Part shown: one piece after another, positions 1 to 10,758 of the stretch
How positions within the stretch are numbered: the first letter of the stretch is position 1
How the letters are laid out: every line of letters begins with the position of its first letter
Source: Kocuria rosea
Lineage (GTDB): Bacteria > Actinomycetota > Actinomycetes > Actinomycetales > Micrococcaceae
Assembly (NCBI RefSeq): GCF_006094695.1
Contig: NZ_CP035103.1
Span: 3,534,001 to 3,598,000, forward strand
Direction of reading: 5' to 3'
Length of the DNA: 64,000 nucleotides
Made by a program: the position numbers and the translations under genes
Notes under the pieces: generated by a model
Databases searched by the model: none
What the model was told of the DNA's origin: nothing
What the model saw: the letters and a program-made list of their open reading frames with translations, nothing else

Positions 1-2650
<2,650 letters not shown>

Positions 2651-2743
2651 CGGTCCACATCCTTTCCGCGGTGCGTGCCCGGGGGGCGCGGCGCGGGCGT
2701 GGGGTTCACACGGTCTCGCCGCCAGTGTTGCAGGTCACAATAA

Positions 2744-2820
2744 CTATGTACAGAGTGTTTCGGTGCCGAGCGGCCCGGGTGCACCCACGAGCACTAGTCA
2801 TACAAGTTATTTATTTGTAT
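2744..2820. promoter_or_regulatory. Divergent control region with two inverted repeats
   Basis: The 214-base gap between metF (minus) and the talarate/galactarate dehydratase gene (plus) is unusually AT-rich for this window. It holds CTATGTACAGAG at 2744-2755, a near-perfect palindrome centred on TGTACA, and ATACAA-N9-TTGTAT at 2800-2805/2815-2820. Both look like regulator half-site pairs (GntR-like style), but the cognate regulator is unknown. Confidence 0.4.
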
Positions 2821-2864
2821 TATTCATTCTGACCGCCGCCGCCGAGACCCTCGAGGATCCCGCC

Positions 2865-3998
2865 ATGCCGTACACCCCGGACACCGTCCGCCACGTCCAG
2901 CTCTCCACCGCCACCCTGCCGCTGAGCACCCCGATCTCCGACGCCAAGGTCTTCACCGGCCGGCAGCGGCCGATGACCGAGGTCGTGTTCCTCTTCGCCG
3001 AGATCAGCACGGCGCAGGGGCACACCGGGATGGGCTTCAGCTACTCCAAGCGCGCCGGGGGCCCCGCCCAGTACGCCCACGCGAAGGAGGTGGCGGAGGG
3101 CCTGATCGGCGAGGACCCCAACGACATCGCCAGGGTGTACGACAAGCTGCTGTGGGCGGGCGCCTCCGTGGGCCGCTCCGGAGTGGCCACCCAGGCGCTG
3201 GCCGCGATCGACGTGGCCCTCTGGGACCTCAAGGCCAAGCGCGCCGGGCTGCCGCTGGCCAAGCTGCTGGGCGCCCACCGGGACTCCGTGCGGACCTACA
3301 ACACCTCCGGCGGGTTCCTCAACGCCTCCCTGGAGGAGGTCCGGGACCGCGCCACCCGCTCCCTCGAGGAGGGCATCGGCGGGATCAAGATCAAGGTGGG
3401 CCTGCCCGACTCCGCCGAGGACCTGCGCCGCGTGGCGGGCGTCCGCGAGCACATCGGCGCGGACGTGCCCCTGATGGTCGACGCCAACCAGCAGTGGGAC
3501 CGCGCCACGGCCCTGCGCATGGGCCGCCGGCTGGAGGAGTTCGACCTCGTCTGGATCGAGGAGCCCCTTGACGCCTACGACGCCGAGGGCCACGCCCAGC
3601 TGGCCGCGGCCCTGGACACGCCGATCGCCACCGGCGAGATGCTCGCCTCCGTCGCGGAGCACGTCCGGCTCATCGACGCCCGGGCCTGCGACATCATCCA
3701 GCCCGACGCCCCGCGCGTGGGGGGCATCACCCAGTTCCTGCGCCTGGCGGCCCTGGCCGACCAGCGCGGACTGGGGCTGGCCCCCCACTTCGCCATGGAG
3801 ATCCACCTGCACCTGGCGGCGGCCTATCCGCGCGAGCCGTGGGTGGAGCACTTCGACTGGCTCGACCCCCTCTTCGAGGAGCGCCTGGAGACCCGGGACG
3901 GGCGCATGCTCGTCCCCGACCGCCCCGGGCTCGGCGTCACGCTCAGCGGTCAGGCCCGCGCCTGGACCACGGACAGCGTGGCCTTCGGCCGGTCGTAG
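2865..3998 (+). CDS. L-talarate/galactarate dehydratase-like enolase superfamily enzyme
   Basis: Mandelate-racemase-type enolase superfamily member of 377 residues, closely resembling Salmonella talarate/galactarate dehydratase, which dehydrates aldarates to 5-keto-4-deoxyglucarate. Catalytic residues are visible: KIK (Lys175/Lys177), metal ligands Asp206 (VDANQQW), Glu232 (IEEPLDAYDAEGH) and Glu258 (ATGEML), and the general-base His308 (APHFAMEIH). The C-terminal stretch EPWVEHFDWLDPLFEERLE is also typical of that subgroup. The ATG at 2865 has a weak GAGG upstream. A strong hairpin follows at 4007. The product would feed the kdgD step encoded at 25726, or an aldolase and glycerate kinase route. 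Exact aldarate is uncertain. Confidence 0.8.
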   Translation: MPYTPDTVRHVQLSTATLPLSTPISDAKVFTGRQRPMTEVVFLFAEISTAQGHTGMGFSYSKRAGGPAQYAHAKEVAEGLIGEDPNDIARVYDKLLWAGASVGRSGVATQALAAIDVALWDLKAKRAGLPLAKLLGAHRDSVRTYNTSGGFLNASLEEVRDRATRSLEEGIGGIKIKVGLPDSAEDLRRVAGVREHIGADVPLMVDANQQWDRATALRMGRRLEEFDLVWIEEPLDAYDAEGHAQLAAALDTPIATGEMLASVAEHVRLIDARACDIIQPDAPRVGGITQFLRLAALADQRGLGLAPHFAMEIHLHLAAAYPREPWVEHFDWLDPLFEERLETRDGRMLVPDRPGLGVTLSGQARAWTTDSVAFGRS

Positions 3999-4006
3999 GC
4001 ACCGCG

Positions 4007-4031
4007 GCCGGCGCCCCCGGCGGGCGCCGGC
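4007..4031. terminator. Hairpin after the aldarate dehydratase gene
   Basis: GCCGGCGCCC and GGGCGCCGGC form a perfect 10-bp stem with a 5-base loop just after the stop codon. No T-run follows, as is common in GC-rich actinobacteria. Confidence 0.6.
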
Positions 4032-4094
4032 GCGACACGGCCGACGAAATCCGAGCGAGCCCTTGACCCGTGAGGCAGGTCACAGCTACGCTCG

Positions 4095-4108
4095 GGAAAA
4101 CGCTTTCC
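4095..4108. promoter_or_regulatory. LacI-type operator upstream of sugar-binding protein gene
   Basis: GGAAAACGCTTTCC is a palindrome with a central CG and one mismatched pair. The same motif lies at 15154-15167 and, as a perfect palindrome, at 19824-19837 beside the lacI-type gene at 19946. It sits 39 bases before the binding-protein start, where repressor binding would block transcription. Confidence 0.75.
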
Positions 4109-4146
4109 AGAAGGCGTTGCCTCGACCCATAGGAGACATGATCAGC

Positions 4147-5421
4147 ATGAAGCGAACGGGAACCCTCGCGAAGGCCGCCACCGTCCTCAGCGTGTCGGCG
4201 CTGGCCCTGACCGGCTGCGGCGGCGCCGACGATGCGAACGCCGACGGCAACGTCGAGCTGCGCTTCGCCTGGTGGGGCTCGGACACCCGCCACCAGCAGA
4301 CGCAGGAGATCATCGACGCCTTCGAGGAGCAGAACCCGGGGGTCACCATCGTGGGCGAGTACGGCGACTTCGGCGGCTACTGGGACAAGCTGGCCACGCA
4401 GACGGCCTCCAGCGACGCCCCGGACATCATCCAGATGGACGAGAAGTACCTGCGCGAGTACGCGGACAACGGCGCGCTGCTGGACCTCTCCGACGTGGAC
4501 GTCGCCGAGCTCGACGAGGGCGTCGTGGACAGCGGCCGGACCGAGGAGGGCCTCTTCGGCGTGGCCACGGGCGTCAACGTGATGGCGATGATGGCGAACC
4601 CCACCATCTACGAGGAGGCCGGGGTCGAGCTGCCGGACGACTCCACGTGGACCTGGGACGACTTCTCCGAGGTCTCCCAGCAGATCGCCGAGAACACGGA
4701 CGTCCACGGCACCAGCGGCCCGAACGAGCCGGCCGGCTTCCAGATCTGGCTGCGCCAGCAGGGCAAGGAGCTCACCACGCCCGAGGGGCAGCTCGGCTTC
4801 GAGGCGAGCGACGCCGCCGGCTACCTGGGCATGTGGCACCAGATGATGGAGGACGGCGCCCTGCCCCCGGCCTCGGTGGTCACGGAGGACCAGGAGCCGG
4901 GCCCCGACCAGTCGCTCACCGGCACCAACGGCGCGGCCATGGGCATGTGGTGGACCAACCAGCTGAGCGCCCTCAACGCCGCGTCCGGCAACCAGCTCGT
5001 CCCGCTCCGCTTCCCGAGCACCGACGGCACCGAGGGCGGCGCGCAGCTCTTCCAGAAGTCGGCCATGTTCATGTCCGCCTCCGCCCGCACCGAGCACCCC
5101 GAGGAGGTCAAGGCGTTCATCGACTTCATGGTCAACAGCGAGGAGGCCGGCAAGATCAACCTCGCGGACCGCGGCCTGCCCGCCAACGAGACGGTGCGCG
5201 AGGCCGTGCTGCCCGAGCTCAGCGAGGCGGACACCGCGGCCGCGGAGTTCGTCGAGGAGATCCAGCCCGAGCTGGGCGAGGCGCTGCCGGTCCCGCCGCT
5301 GGGCTTCAGCACCCTGCAGGAGATCATCTACCGCTACGAGCTCGACGTGCTCTTCGAGCGCTCGACCCCCGAGGAGGCCGCCGAGCGCATGATGTCCGAG
5401 ATGGAGTCGGCGATCAGCTGA
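4147..5421 (+). CDS. Carbohydrate ABC transporter solute-binding lipoprotein
   Basis: Family 1 extracellular sugar-binding protein of about 424 residues, anchored by a lipobox ending in Cys24 (ALTGC). It would capture a sugar outside the membrane for the permeases encoded on the minus strand at 12241 and 14122. Typical features are visible: LRFAWWGSDTRHQQTQEIIDAF near the start of the mature protein, DIIQMDEKYLREYADNGALLDL, and a C-terminal PEEAAERMMSEME. An AGGAG lies at 4131; the ATG at 4147 gives better spacing than the ATG at 4138. A LacI operator precedes it and a strong hairpin follows. No ATPase gene is near, so a shared MsiK-like ATPase is presumably used. Substrate unknown. Confidence 0.88.
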   Translation: MKRTGTLAKAATVLSVSALALTGCGGADDANADGNVELRFAWWGSDTRHQQTQEIIDAFEEQNPGVTIVGEYGDFGGYWDKLATQTASSDAPDIIQMDEKYLREYADNGALLDLSDVDVAELDEGVVDSGRTEEGLFGVATGVNVMAMMANPTIYEEAGVELPDDSTWTWDDFSEVSQQIAENTDVHGTSGPNEPAGFQIWLRQQGKELTTPEGQLGFEASDAAGYLGMWHQMMEDGALPPASVVTEDQEPGPDQSLTGTNGAAMGMWWTNQLSALNAASGNQLVPLRFPSTDGTEGGAQLFQKSAMFMSASARTEHPEEVKAFIDFMVNSEEAGKINLADRGLPANETVREAVLPELSEADTAAAEFVEEIQPELGEALPVPPLGFSTLQEIIYRYELDVLFERSTPEEAAERMMSEMESAIS

Positions 5422-5436
5422 CCCCCCCGCACACTC

Positions 5437-5470
5437 CGCGGGCGCCGGACGGCACCGTCCGGCGCCCGCG
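5437..5470. terminator. Strong hairpin between binding-protein and oxidoreductase genes
   Basis: CGCGGGCGCCGGACGG pairs perfectly with its reverse complement across a CA spacer (16 bp). It lies 16 bases after the binding-protein stop and 65 bases before the next start. This suits partial termination or mRNA 3'-end protection, so that binding protein is made in excess over the enzymes. Confidence 0.65.
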
Positions 5471-5534
5471 GCTCCACCTGCCTCCGACAGCCGAACCCGC
5501 CCGCCGAACCCGCCCGCCGAATCCAGGAGAACCT

Positions 5535-7562
5535 GTGCAGACCCAGACCGTGTCCGCCCCCGCCGCCCGCACCGCGCCGGAGGGACCCGTGCGCGTCTGC
5601 CTGGTGGGGATCGGCGGCTTCGGCGGACGCCACCTCGCGAACATCCGCCGGCTCGAGGAGGAGGGCCGTGTCCGCCTGGTGGCGGCCGTCGACCGGCGGG
5701 TCGACGACGACGGGGTGCTCGGACCGGACGTGCCCATGTTCGGCGACCTGGCGCAGCTGGAGGACGCCGGCCCGGACGTGGACGTCGTGGTGGTCTCCAC
5801 CCCCATCGACACCCACTTCGACCTCGCCCTGGCCGCCCTCCGGATGGGGGCCGACGTCCTGCTCGAGAAGCCCCCCGTGGCCAGCCTCGACCAGTTCGAC
5901 CGCCTCCTCGAGGCCGCCGGGGCGGCGGACCGGCTCGTCCAGGTGGGCTTCCAGAGCCTGGGCTCCCACTCCCTGGAGGTCGTCGAGCGACTGCTCGCCA
6001 GCGGGGAGATCGGGCGGCTGCGCGCGGTGGGCGCCACGGGGCTGTGGTCCCGGGACACCGACTACTTCACCCGGTCCCCGTGGGCCGGGCGGCGCCGCAT
6101 CGGCGGGGTGGACGTGGTGGACGGCGTGGTCACCAACCCGCTGGCCCACGCGGTGATGACCGCCCTGCACCTCGCCGGTGCCCGCACCCGCGAGGACGTC
6201 GCCGAGCTGAGCACCGAGCTCTACCGCGCCAACGCCATCGAGTCCGACGACACCTCGGTGGTCCGGGTGCGCACCGCGGCCGGGATCCCGGTCACGTGTG
6301 CCCTGACCCTGTGCGCCGCCGAGCAGCAGGACCCGTTCATCACCGTGGAGGGCACGGAGGGGCAGGCCGTCCTGCACTACACCCAGGACCGGCTGACCGT
6401 CACGGGCCCGGAGGGGACGCGGGTTGTCGAGTCCGGGCGCACGAACCTGCTCGAGAACCTGATCGACGCCCGGGCCCGGGGCACCGCGCTGCTGTGCCCG
6501 CTGGTCGCCACGGGGGCCTTCGTGCGGGTGCTGGACGCCGTCCGCACCGCCCCGGACCCCGTCCCGATCGCCCCCGAGCACGTCCGCTGGCACCAGGAGG
6601 ACGGGACGGCGCCGCGCGCCGTCCTCGACGGGATCGAGGACTGGGCGGCGCGGGCGGTCAGGGCGCAGTCGGACTTCGCCGGCCTGGGCGCCCCCTGGGC
6701 GCAACCCGCCGCCACGAGCGGGAGCGTGCTCCTCGGCGAGCGCGAGGTGGCGCAGGTCCGCACGGGCGAGGACGTCGCCCCGACCTCCTCCCCCCGCCCG
6801 TTCCTGCACCCCGTGCGGACCCTCGGCGGCGTCGTCCTCACGGACCAGCAGCCCCTGGACCACGTCTGGCACCTGGGGGTCGGCACGGCGCTCCAGGACG
6901 TGGACGGCCTCAACTTCTGGGGCGGGCGCACCTACACCCGGGAGGCGCAGCGCTACGTGTGGCGGGAGGACCACGGCCGCGTGCTCCGGGTCGCGGCGCA
7001 CCACGCCGACGACCGCCTCGACGAGGAGCTCGCCTGGACGGGCCCGGACGGCGCCGCGGTGCTGACCGAGGAGCGCCGCTGGACGTTCCGGCCCGTGCAC
7101 GAGCGCGCCTGGGAGCTCGGCCTGCGCTTCCGCCTCTCCCCCGCCGGCGACCACCCGGTGCGGCTCGGCAGCCCCGGCTCCAACGGGCGGGCCGGCGGCG
7201 GCTACGGAGGATTCTTCTGGCGGCTCCCCGCCTGCACCGACGCGGACGTGTTCACCGCGGACGCGGCGGGCGAGCAGGCCGTGCACGGCAGCACCTCCCC
7301 GTGGCTCGCCTTCTCCGCCGAGTTCGCGGGGCGCCCCGCGACCCTCGTCCTGCGGCGCGGCGACGACTCGGCCGACCCCTGGTTCGTCCGGCACGCCGGG
7401 TACCCGGGGGTGGGCCTCGCCCTGGCCTGGGACGCGCCCGTCACGACGACGACGGACCGGCCGGTCGAGCGGGAGGTGCGCGTGCTCGTCGTCGACGGCC
7501 GTCTCGACACCCCCCGGGTGGAGGCCCTGCTCGGGGACGCGGCCCGGGGCCGGACCGCGTGA
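5535..7562 (+). CDS. Gfo/Idh/MocA oxidoreductase fused to a PmoA-like (DUF6807) domain
   Basis: Two-domain protein of 675 residues. Residues about 18-370 are a Gfo/Idh/MocA NAD(P)-dependent sugar oxidoreductase with the Rossmann motif VGIGGFGGRH, an EKPP motif (LLEKPPVAS) and a C-terminal substrate domain. Residues about 395-670 resemble the PmoA/DUF6807 family found in bacterial sugar-catabolic loci (GGVVLTDQQPLDHVWHLGVG, NFWGGRTY, FFWRLPACTDADVFTA, PWFVRHAGYPGVGLALAWD). The GTG start at 5535 follows AGGAG with 5-base spacing. The stop overlaps the next start by 4 bases. The sugar substrate is unknown; the PmoA name is historical and no methane oxidation is implied. The fusion suggests the two activities act on one substrate in sequence. 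Confidence 0.8.
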   Translation: MQTQTVSAPAARTAPEGPVRVCLVGIGGFGGRHLANIRRLEEEGRVRLVAAVDRRVDDDGVLGPDVPMFGDLAQLEDAGPDVDVVVVSTPIDTHFDLALAALRMGADVLLEKPPVASLDQFDRLLEAAGAADRLVQVGFQSLGSHSLEVVERLLASGEIGRLRAVGATGLWSRDTDYFTRSPWAGRRRIGGVDVVDGVVTNPLAHAVMTALHLAGARTREDVAELSTELYRANAIESDDTSVVRVRTAAGIPVTCALTLCAAEQQDPFITVEGTEGQAVLHYTQDRLTVTGPEGTRVVESGRTNLLENLIDARARGTALLCPLVATGAFVRVLDAVRTAPDPVPIAPEHVRWHQEDGTAPRAVLDGIEDWAARAVRAQSDFAGLGAPWAQPAATSGSVLLGEREVAQVRTGEDVAPTSSPRPFLHPVRTLGGVVLTDQQPLDHVWHLGVGTALQDVDGLNFWGGRTYTREAQRYVWREDHGRVLRVAAHHADDRLDEELAWTGPDGAAVLTEERRWTFRPVHERAWELGLRFRLSPAGDHPVRLGSPGSNGRAGGGYGGFFWRLPACTDADVFTADAAGEQAVHGSTSPWLAFSAEFAGRPATLVLRRGDDSADPWFVRHAGYPGVGLALAWDAPVTTTTDRPVEREVRVLVVDGRLDTPRVEALLGDAARGRTA

Positions 7563-8623
7563 GCGCCCCGGAGCGGGCGGAGAAGCGCCGGCGGGTCCTG
7601 CGGGTGCTGGACGCACACGGGGTGGACGCCGTGCTGCTGCAGAGCCACTCCGCCGTGTCCTGGTACCTCGACGGCGCGCGCGTGCACGTCTCGCTCGCCG
7701 GTCCGCCGGTGGCCGCGGTCCTGGTGCACCGGGACGGCGACGAGGTCGTGACCTCCGCCAACGAGGCCGCCCGCCTGGTGGCCGAGGAGCTGCCCAAGGG
7801 CGTCCGGCTGCACGAGGTGCCCTGGCACGGGTCCCTCGCGGCACCGGAGGACTGGTTCCCCGGGGCGCGCGCGATGGCCGTGGCCGCCGAGGAGTGCGTC
7901 GCCGCACCGCTGCGGGCGGCGCGGGCCTCCCTGCTCCCGGGCGAGGCAGAGCGCTACGCGCGGCTGTGCCGGGACGCCGCGGCGGTGCTGACCGGGGCGC
8001 TGACCCGGGCGACCCCGCGCACCACCGAGCGGGAGCTCGCGGCCGAGCTGACCGCCGGCCTGGTGCGCGCAGGCGCGGAGCCCCTCGTGGTGCTGTGCGG
8101 GGGCGCCGACCGCCTGCCCCACCGCCACCCCCTGCCGACCGCCGGACCGCTGGGGCGGCGCGCGATGGCGGTCGTCTGCGCCCGCCGCGGCGGACTCATC
8201 GCCAACGCGACCCGATGGGTGCGCTTCGGCCCGGCCGAGCCCGCCGAGACGGACGCGGAGGCGAGGATCGCGGAGGTCGAGGCCGACGTCCTCGACGCGC
8301 TGCGCCCGGGGCTGCCCCTCGCCGACCTGCTGCCGGTGCTCCGGCACGCCTATCCGCGCCACGGCTTCGACGCCGAGGAGTGGACCCGCCACCACCAGGG
8401 CGGGCCCGCCGGGTACGCCGGGCGGGACCCGCGGCTCGCCCCGGGGGTGCCGGACCTCGTGCACGAGCACCAGGCCTTCACGTGGAACCCGTCCGCGCCG
8501 GGCACGAAGATCGAGGACACGGTGCTGCTGGGTCCCGGCGGCGTCGTGCCCCTGTCCGTGGACCCGCGCTGGCCCGTGGTCCGGGTCCGGGGCCGGGACC
8601 GCCCGGCCGTGCTGGAGCGCTGA
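7559..8623 (+). CDS. M24-type (creatinase/Xaa-Pro peptidase-like) protein with degenerate metal site
   Basis: A 354-residue protein. The N-terminal creatinase-like domain (RRRVLRVLDAHGVDAVLLQSHSAVSWYLDGAR) and the C-terminal pita-bread domain resemble M24 peptidases. However, the expected metal-ligand aspartates are not obvious: GLIANATRWVRFG replaces the usual Asp-containing strand, and HHQGGPAGYAGRDPR replaces the H-GHGIG motif. Only a C-terminal Glu (TKIEDTVLL) is clear. It may therefore be a non-peptidase, metal-independent member like creatinase, or inactive. GTG start overlapping the upstream gene (GTGA) puts it in the sugar operon. Function unknown. Confidence 0.7.
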   Translation: MSAPERAEKRRRVLRVLDAHGVDAVLLQSHSAVSWYLDGARVHVSLAGPPVAAVLVHRDGDEVVTSANEAARLVAEELPKGVRLHEVPWHGSLAAPEDWFPGARAMAVAAEECVAAPLRAARASLLPGEAERYARLCRDAAAVLTGALTRATPRTTERELAAELTAGLVRAGAEPLVVLCGGADRLPHRHPLPTAGPLGRRAMAVVCARRGGLIANATRWVRFGPAEPAETDAEARIAEVEADVLDALRPGLPLADLLPVLRHAYPRHGFDAEEWTRHHQGGPAGYAGRDPRLAPGVPDLVHEHQAFTWNPSAPGTKIEDTVLLGPGGVVPLSVDPRWPVVRVRGRDRPAVLER

Positions 8624-8650
8624 GGCGGCCCCGTCCGCCCGCACGGAGCC

Positions 8651-8684
8651 GGAAGGCCCGCACCCCCGGGGGTGCGGGCCTTCC
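8651..8684. terminator. Bidirectional hairpin between convergent operons
   Basis: A perfect 34-base palindrome (GGAAGGCCCGCACCCCC and its complement) lies between the plus-strand operon ending at 8623 and the minus-strand operon ending at 8705. It is placed to terminate both. Confidence 0.85.
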
Positions 8685-8704
8685 GGCGGTCCTGGCTCCG
8701 GTGC

Positions 8705-9796
8705 TCAGGGACGCGCACCGTCCAGGGCGGGCAGCGCCTGCTGCTGCAGGACCAGGCCGAGACCGGGCAGGTCCCGGGTCTCCAGCCGCGAGCCGGTCAC
8801 CCGGACCGGGGACGGCCCGTCCAGGATGCCGAGGTCCGCGAACCCGGCGTCCTCCACGACCTCGACCGTGGTGGGCTCGGCGAGGGTCAGGGCCAGCTGC
8901 CCGGAGAGGTCCGGCAGCAGGTGCGGGGCGACCCCCACGCTGTGCGTGCGCGCGAGCTCCACGATCCGCCGGAACGGCGTGATGCCGCCCACCCGGACGA
9001 TGTTCGGCTGGACGACGTCCACGGCGCCGGCCGCGATGAAGTCCCGGAAGCGGTAGACGTTGTGCAGGTTCTCCCCCAGGGCGATGGGGACCCGGCTGAA
9101 CCGGCGCAGCTGCCGGTAGCCCTCGAGGTCGTCGGCGCGCAGCGGCTCCTCCAGCCACGACGGCCCGAACTCGGCGAGAGCGTCCAGGGCCCGGCGCGCC
9201 GTGGGCAGGTCCCACCGCTGGTTGGCGTCGACCATGAGCCCGCGGTGCGGGCCGAGCAGCTCCCGGACGGCGGCCACGCGTTCCACGTCCTCGCGCAGGT
9301 CGGCCCTGCCCACCTTGATCTTGACCGCGCCGAAGCCGGCGGCGACCCACCGGCGCACCTGCGCCTGCAGCTCCTCCAGGGTGTAGTGCAGGTTCACGCC
9401 GGAGCCGTAGACGGCCACGCTCTCCTGCCGCCGGCCCAGCAGCGCGGTGATCGAGACCCCGGCCCGGCGCGCCCGCAGGTCCCACAGCGCGAGGTCCACG
9501 CCCGCGAGCGCCACCCCGGTCAGCCCGGTGCCACCCTCGTGCAGGTGCTTCCAGGCGTCGTCCCAGAGGGCCTCGGGGTTCTCGGTGCGCCCGCGCACGA
9601 AGCCCGCGAGGTCGTCGTCGAGGAGCGCCTTCACGGCCGTCGCCCCGATCGTCGGGGTCCAGGAGAAGCCGGTGCCGGTGGCGCCGTCGTCGGCCACGAC
9701 CGTGACGGCCACGACGTGGTTCTGCGGGGCCTCCGGCCCCCAGCTGCGCGGCAGCCGAGCCGTGATGAGCTCCGTGTGCAGGGCGGCGATGCTCAT
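8705..9796 (-). CDS. Enolase superfamily (mandelate racemase/muconate-lactonizing) enzyme
   Basis: Acid-sugar dehydratase-like enzyme of 363 residues. Visible active-site pattern: KIK (Lys159/Lys161), metal ligands Asp190 (VDANQRW), Glu216 (LEEPL) and Glu242 (LGENLH), and His292 (APHLLP). The residues around the catalytic His differ from the aldarate dehydratase at 2865 (PHFAM), so the substrate is probably different. The ATG at 9796 overlaps the epimerase stop (ATGA). It is the last gene of the minus-strand permease-oxidoreductase-epimerase operon, so it likely dehydrates an acid made by the upstream oxidoreductase. Substrate not assignable from sequence alone. Confidence 0.8.
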   Translation of the reverse strand: MSIAALHTELITARLPRSWGPEAPQNHVVAVTVVADDGATGTGFSWTPTIGATAVKALLDDDLAGFVRGRTENPEALWDDAWKHLHEGGTGLTGVALAGVDLALWDLRARRAGVSITALLGRRQESVAVYGSGVNLHYTLEELQAQVRRWVAAGFGAVKIKVGRADLREDVERVAAVRELLGPHRGLMVDANQRWDLPTARRALDALAEFGPSWLEEPLRADDLEGYRQLRRFSRVPIALGENLHNVYRFRDFIAAGAVDVVQPNIVRVGGITPFRRIVELARTHSVGVAPHLLPDLSGQLALTLAEPTTVEVVEDAGFADLGILDGPSPVRVTGSRLETRDLPGLGLVLQQQALPALDGARP

Positions 9797-10758
9797 GCGG
9801 TGTCCTTCCCGTGCCGGCCGGCGCCCGCGGGCTCCCCGGCCGCGGCGGCCACGGGCTCCTCCCGGAGCTCGGTGCGCCAGCTGCGCGCCGGCTCCCAGTC
9901 CAGGACCCGGCGGGCCTTGTCGATGCTGAAGGCGGGGGCCGTCCCGGTCAGCCCCGCGGCGAGCTGCTCGCTGCCCGGGACGAACTCGGGCAGCAGCTCC
10001 GCGAGCGGGCGCCGGGCCAGGGCGTCGGCGGCGCCCACCAGGAAGGTGTCGCCGTTGCGGATCGCGCCCATCCGTTCCAGCAGCGCCTCCAGGAAGGCCG
10101 TGACGTCCCGGGCGTCCACGTAGTTGAACAGCGCCGGCGCGGCGAGCGCGGGGTCGTCGAGCCGCTCCCGCACGGTGTGGCCCTGCTGCGTGGGGGCGCC
10201 CTCCCACTCCTCGGGGGCGATCACGTAGCAGGGGCGGAAGGACGCGTAGCGCACGGCCTCGCCCCGGGCGGCGGCGAACATCTGTGCCACCTGCTCCGCC
10301 ACGTGCTTGGACAGCCCGTAGGCGTGCCACGGCCGGGGAGGGGTCTCCTCCGTGAGCGGGAACGCGGGCGGCAACCAGCCCGCCGGGGAGCCGTAGCCCA
10401 GCACCGTGGGGCTGCTGGCCATGACGATCCGTCGCACCCCGGCCTCGGTCGCCGCGCCGGCCACGTTGTGCGCGATCACCGCGTTGGTCTGCAGGATGAC
10501 GTGCTCGGGGGCGCTGAACGGGACGGCGATGGCCGCCAGGTTGATCACGGCGTCCGGGCGGACCGCGCGCATCAGCGCGTGCACGGCGTCCGGGTCGGTG
10601 AGCTCCGCGCCTCGGTGCTCCACGGCGGGGTGGGAGCCGGCGGGGTCCGCGGGCAGGGACCGGTCGACGCTGAGGACGTCGTAGCCGGCCTCCGCCAGCC
10701 CGGCGACCACGCTGCGGCCGAGCCGGCCCGCGCCGCCGGTGACGAGGACGCGGCTCAT
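9793..10758 (-). CDS. NAD-dependent epimerase/dehydratase family protein
   Basis: Extended short-chain dehydrogenase of 321 residues. It has an N-terminal NAD-binding motif TGGAGRLG (residues about 7-14), an active-site YGLSK with a preceding serine block (MASSPTVLGYG), and NLAAI. Such proteins in sugar-acid loci oxidise or epimerise sugars, for example uronate dehydrogenases, but I cannot assign the substrate. Both ends overlap neighbours by 4 bases, so the three-gene set oxidoreductase-epimerase-enolase is probably translated as a coupled unit. Confidence 0.8.
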   Translation of the reverse strand: MSRVLVTGGAGRLGRSVVAGLAEAGYDVLSVDRSLPADPAGSHPAVEHRGAELTDPDAVHALMRAVRPDAVINLAAIAVPFSAPEHVILQTNAVIAHNVAGAATEAGVRRIVMASSPTVLGYGSPAGWLPPAFPLTEETPPRPWHAYGLSKHVAEQVAQMFAAARGEAVRYASFRPCYVIAPEEWEGAPTQQGHTVRERLDDPALAAPALFNYVDARDVTAFLEALLERMGAIRNGDTFLVGAADALARRPLAELLPEFVPGSEQLAAGLTGTAPAFSIDKARRVLDWEPARSWRTELREEPVAAAAGEPAGAGRHGKDTA

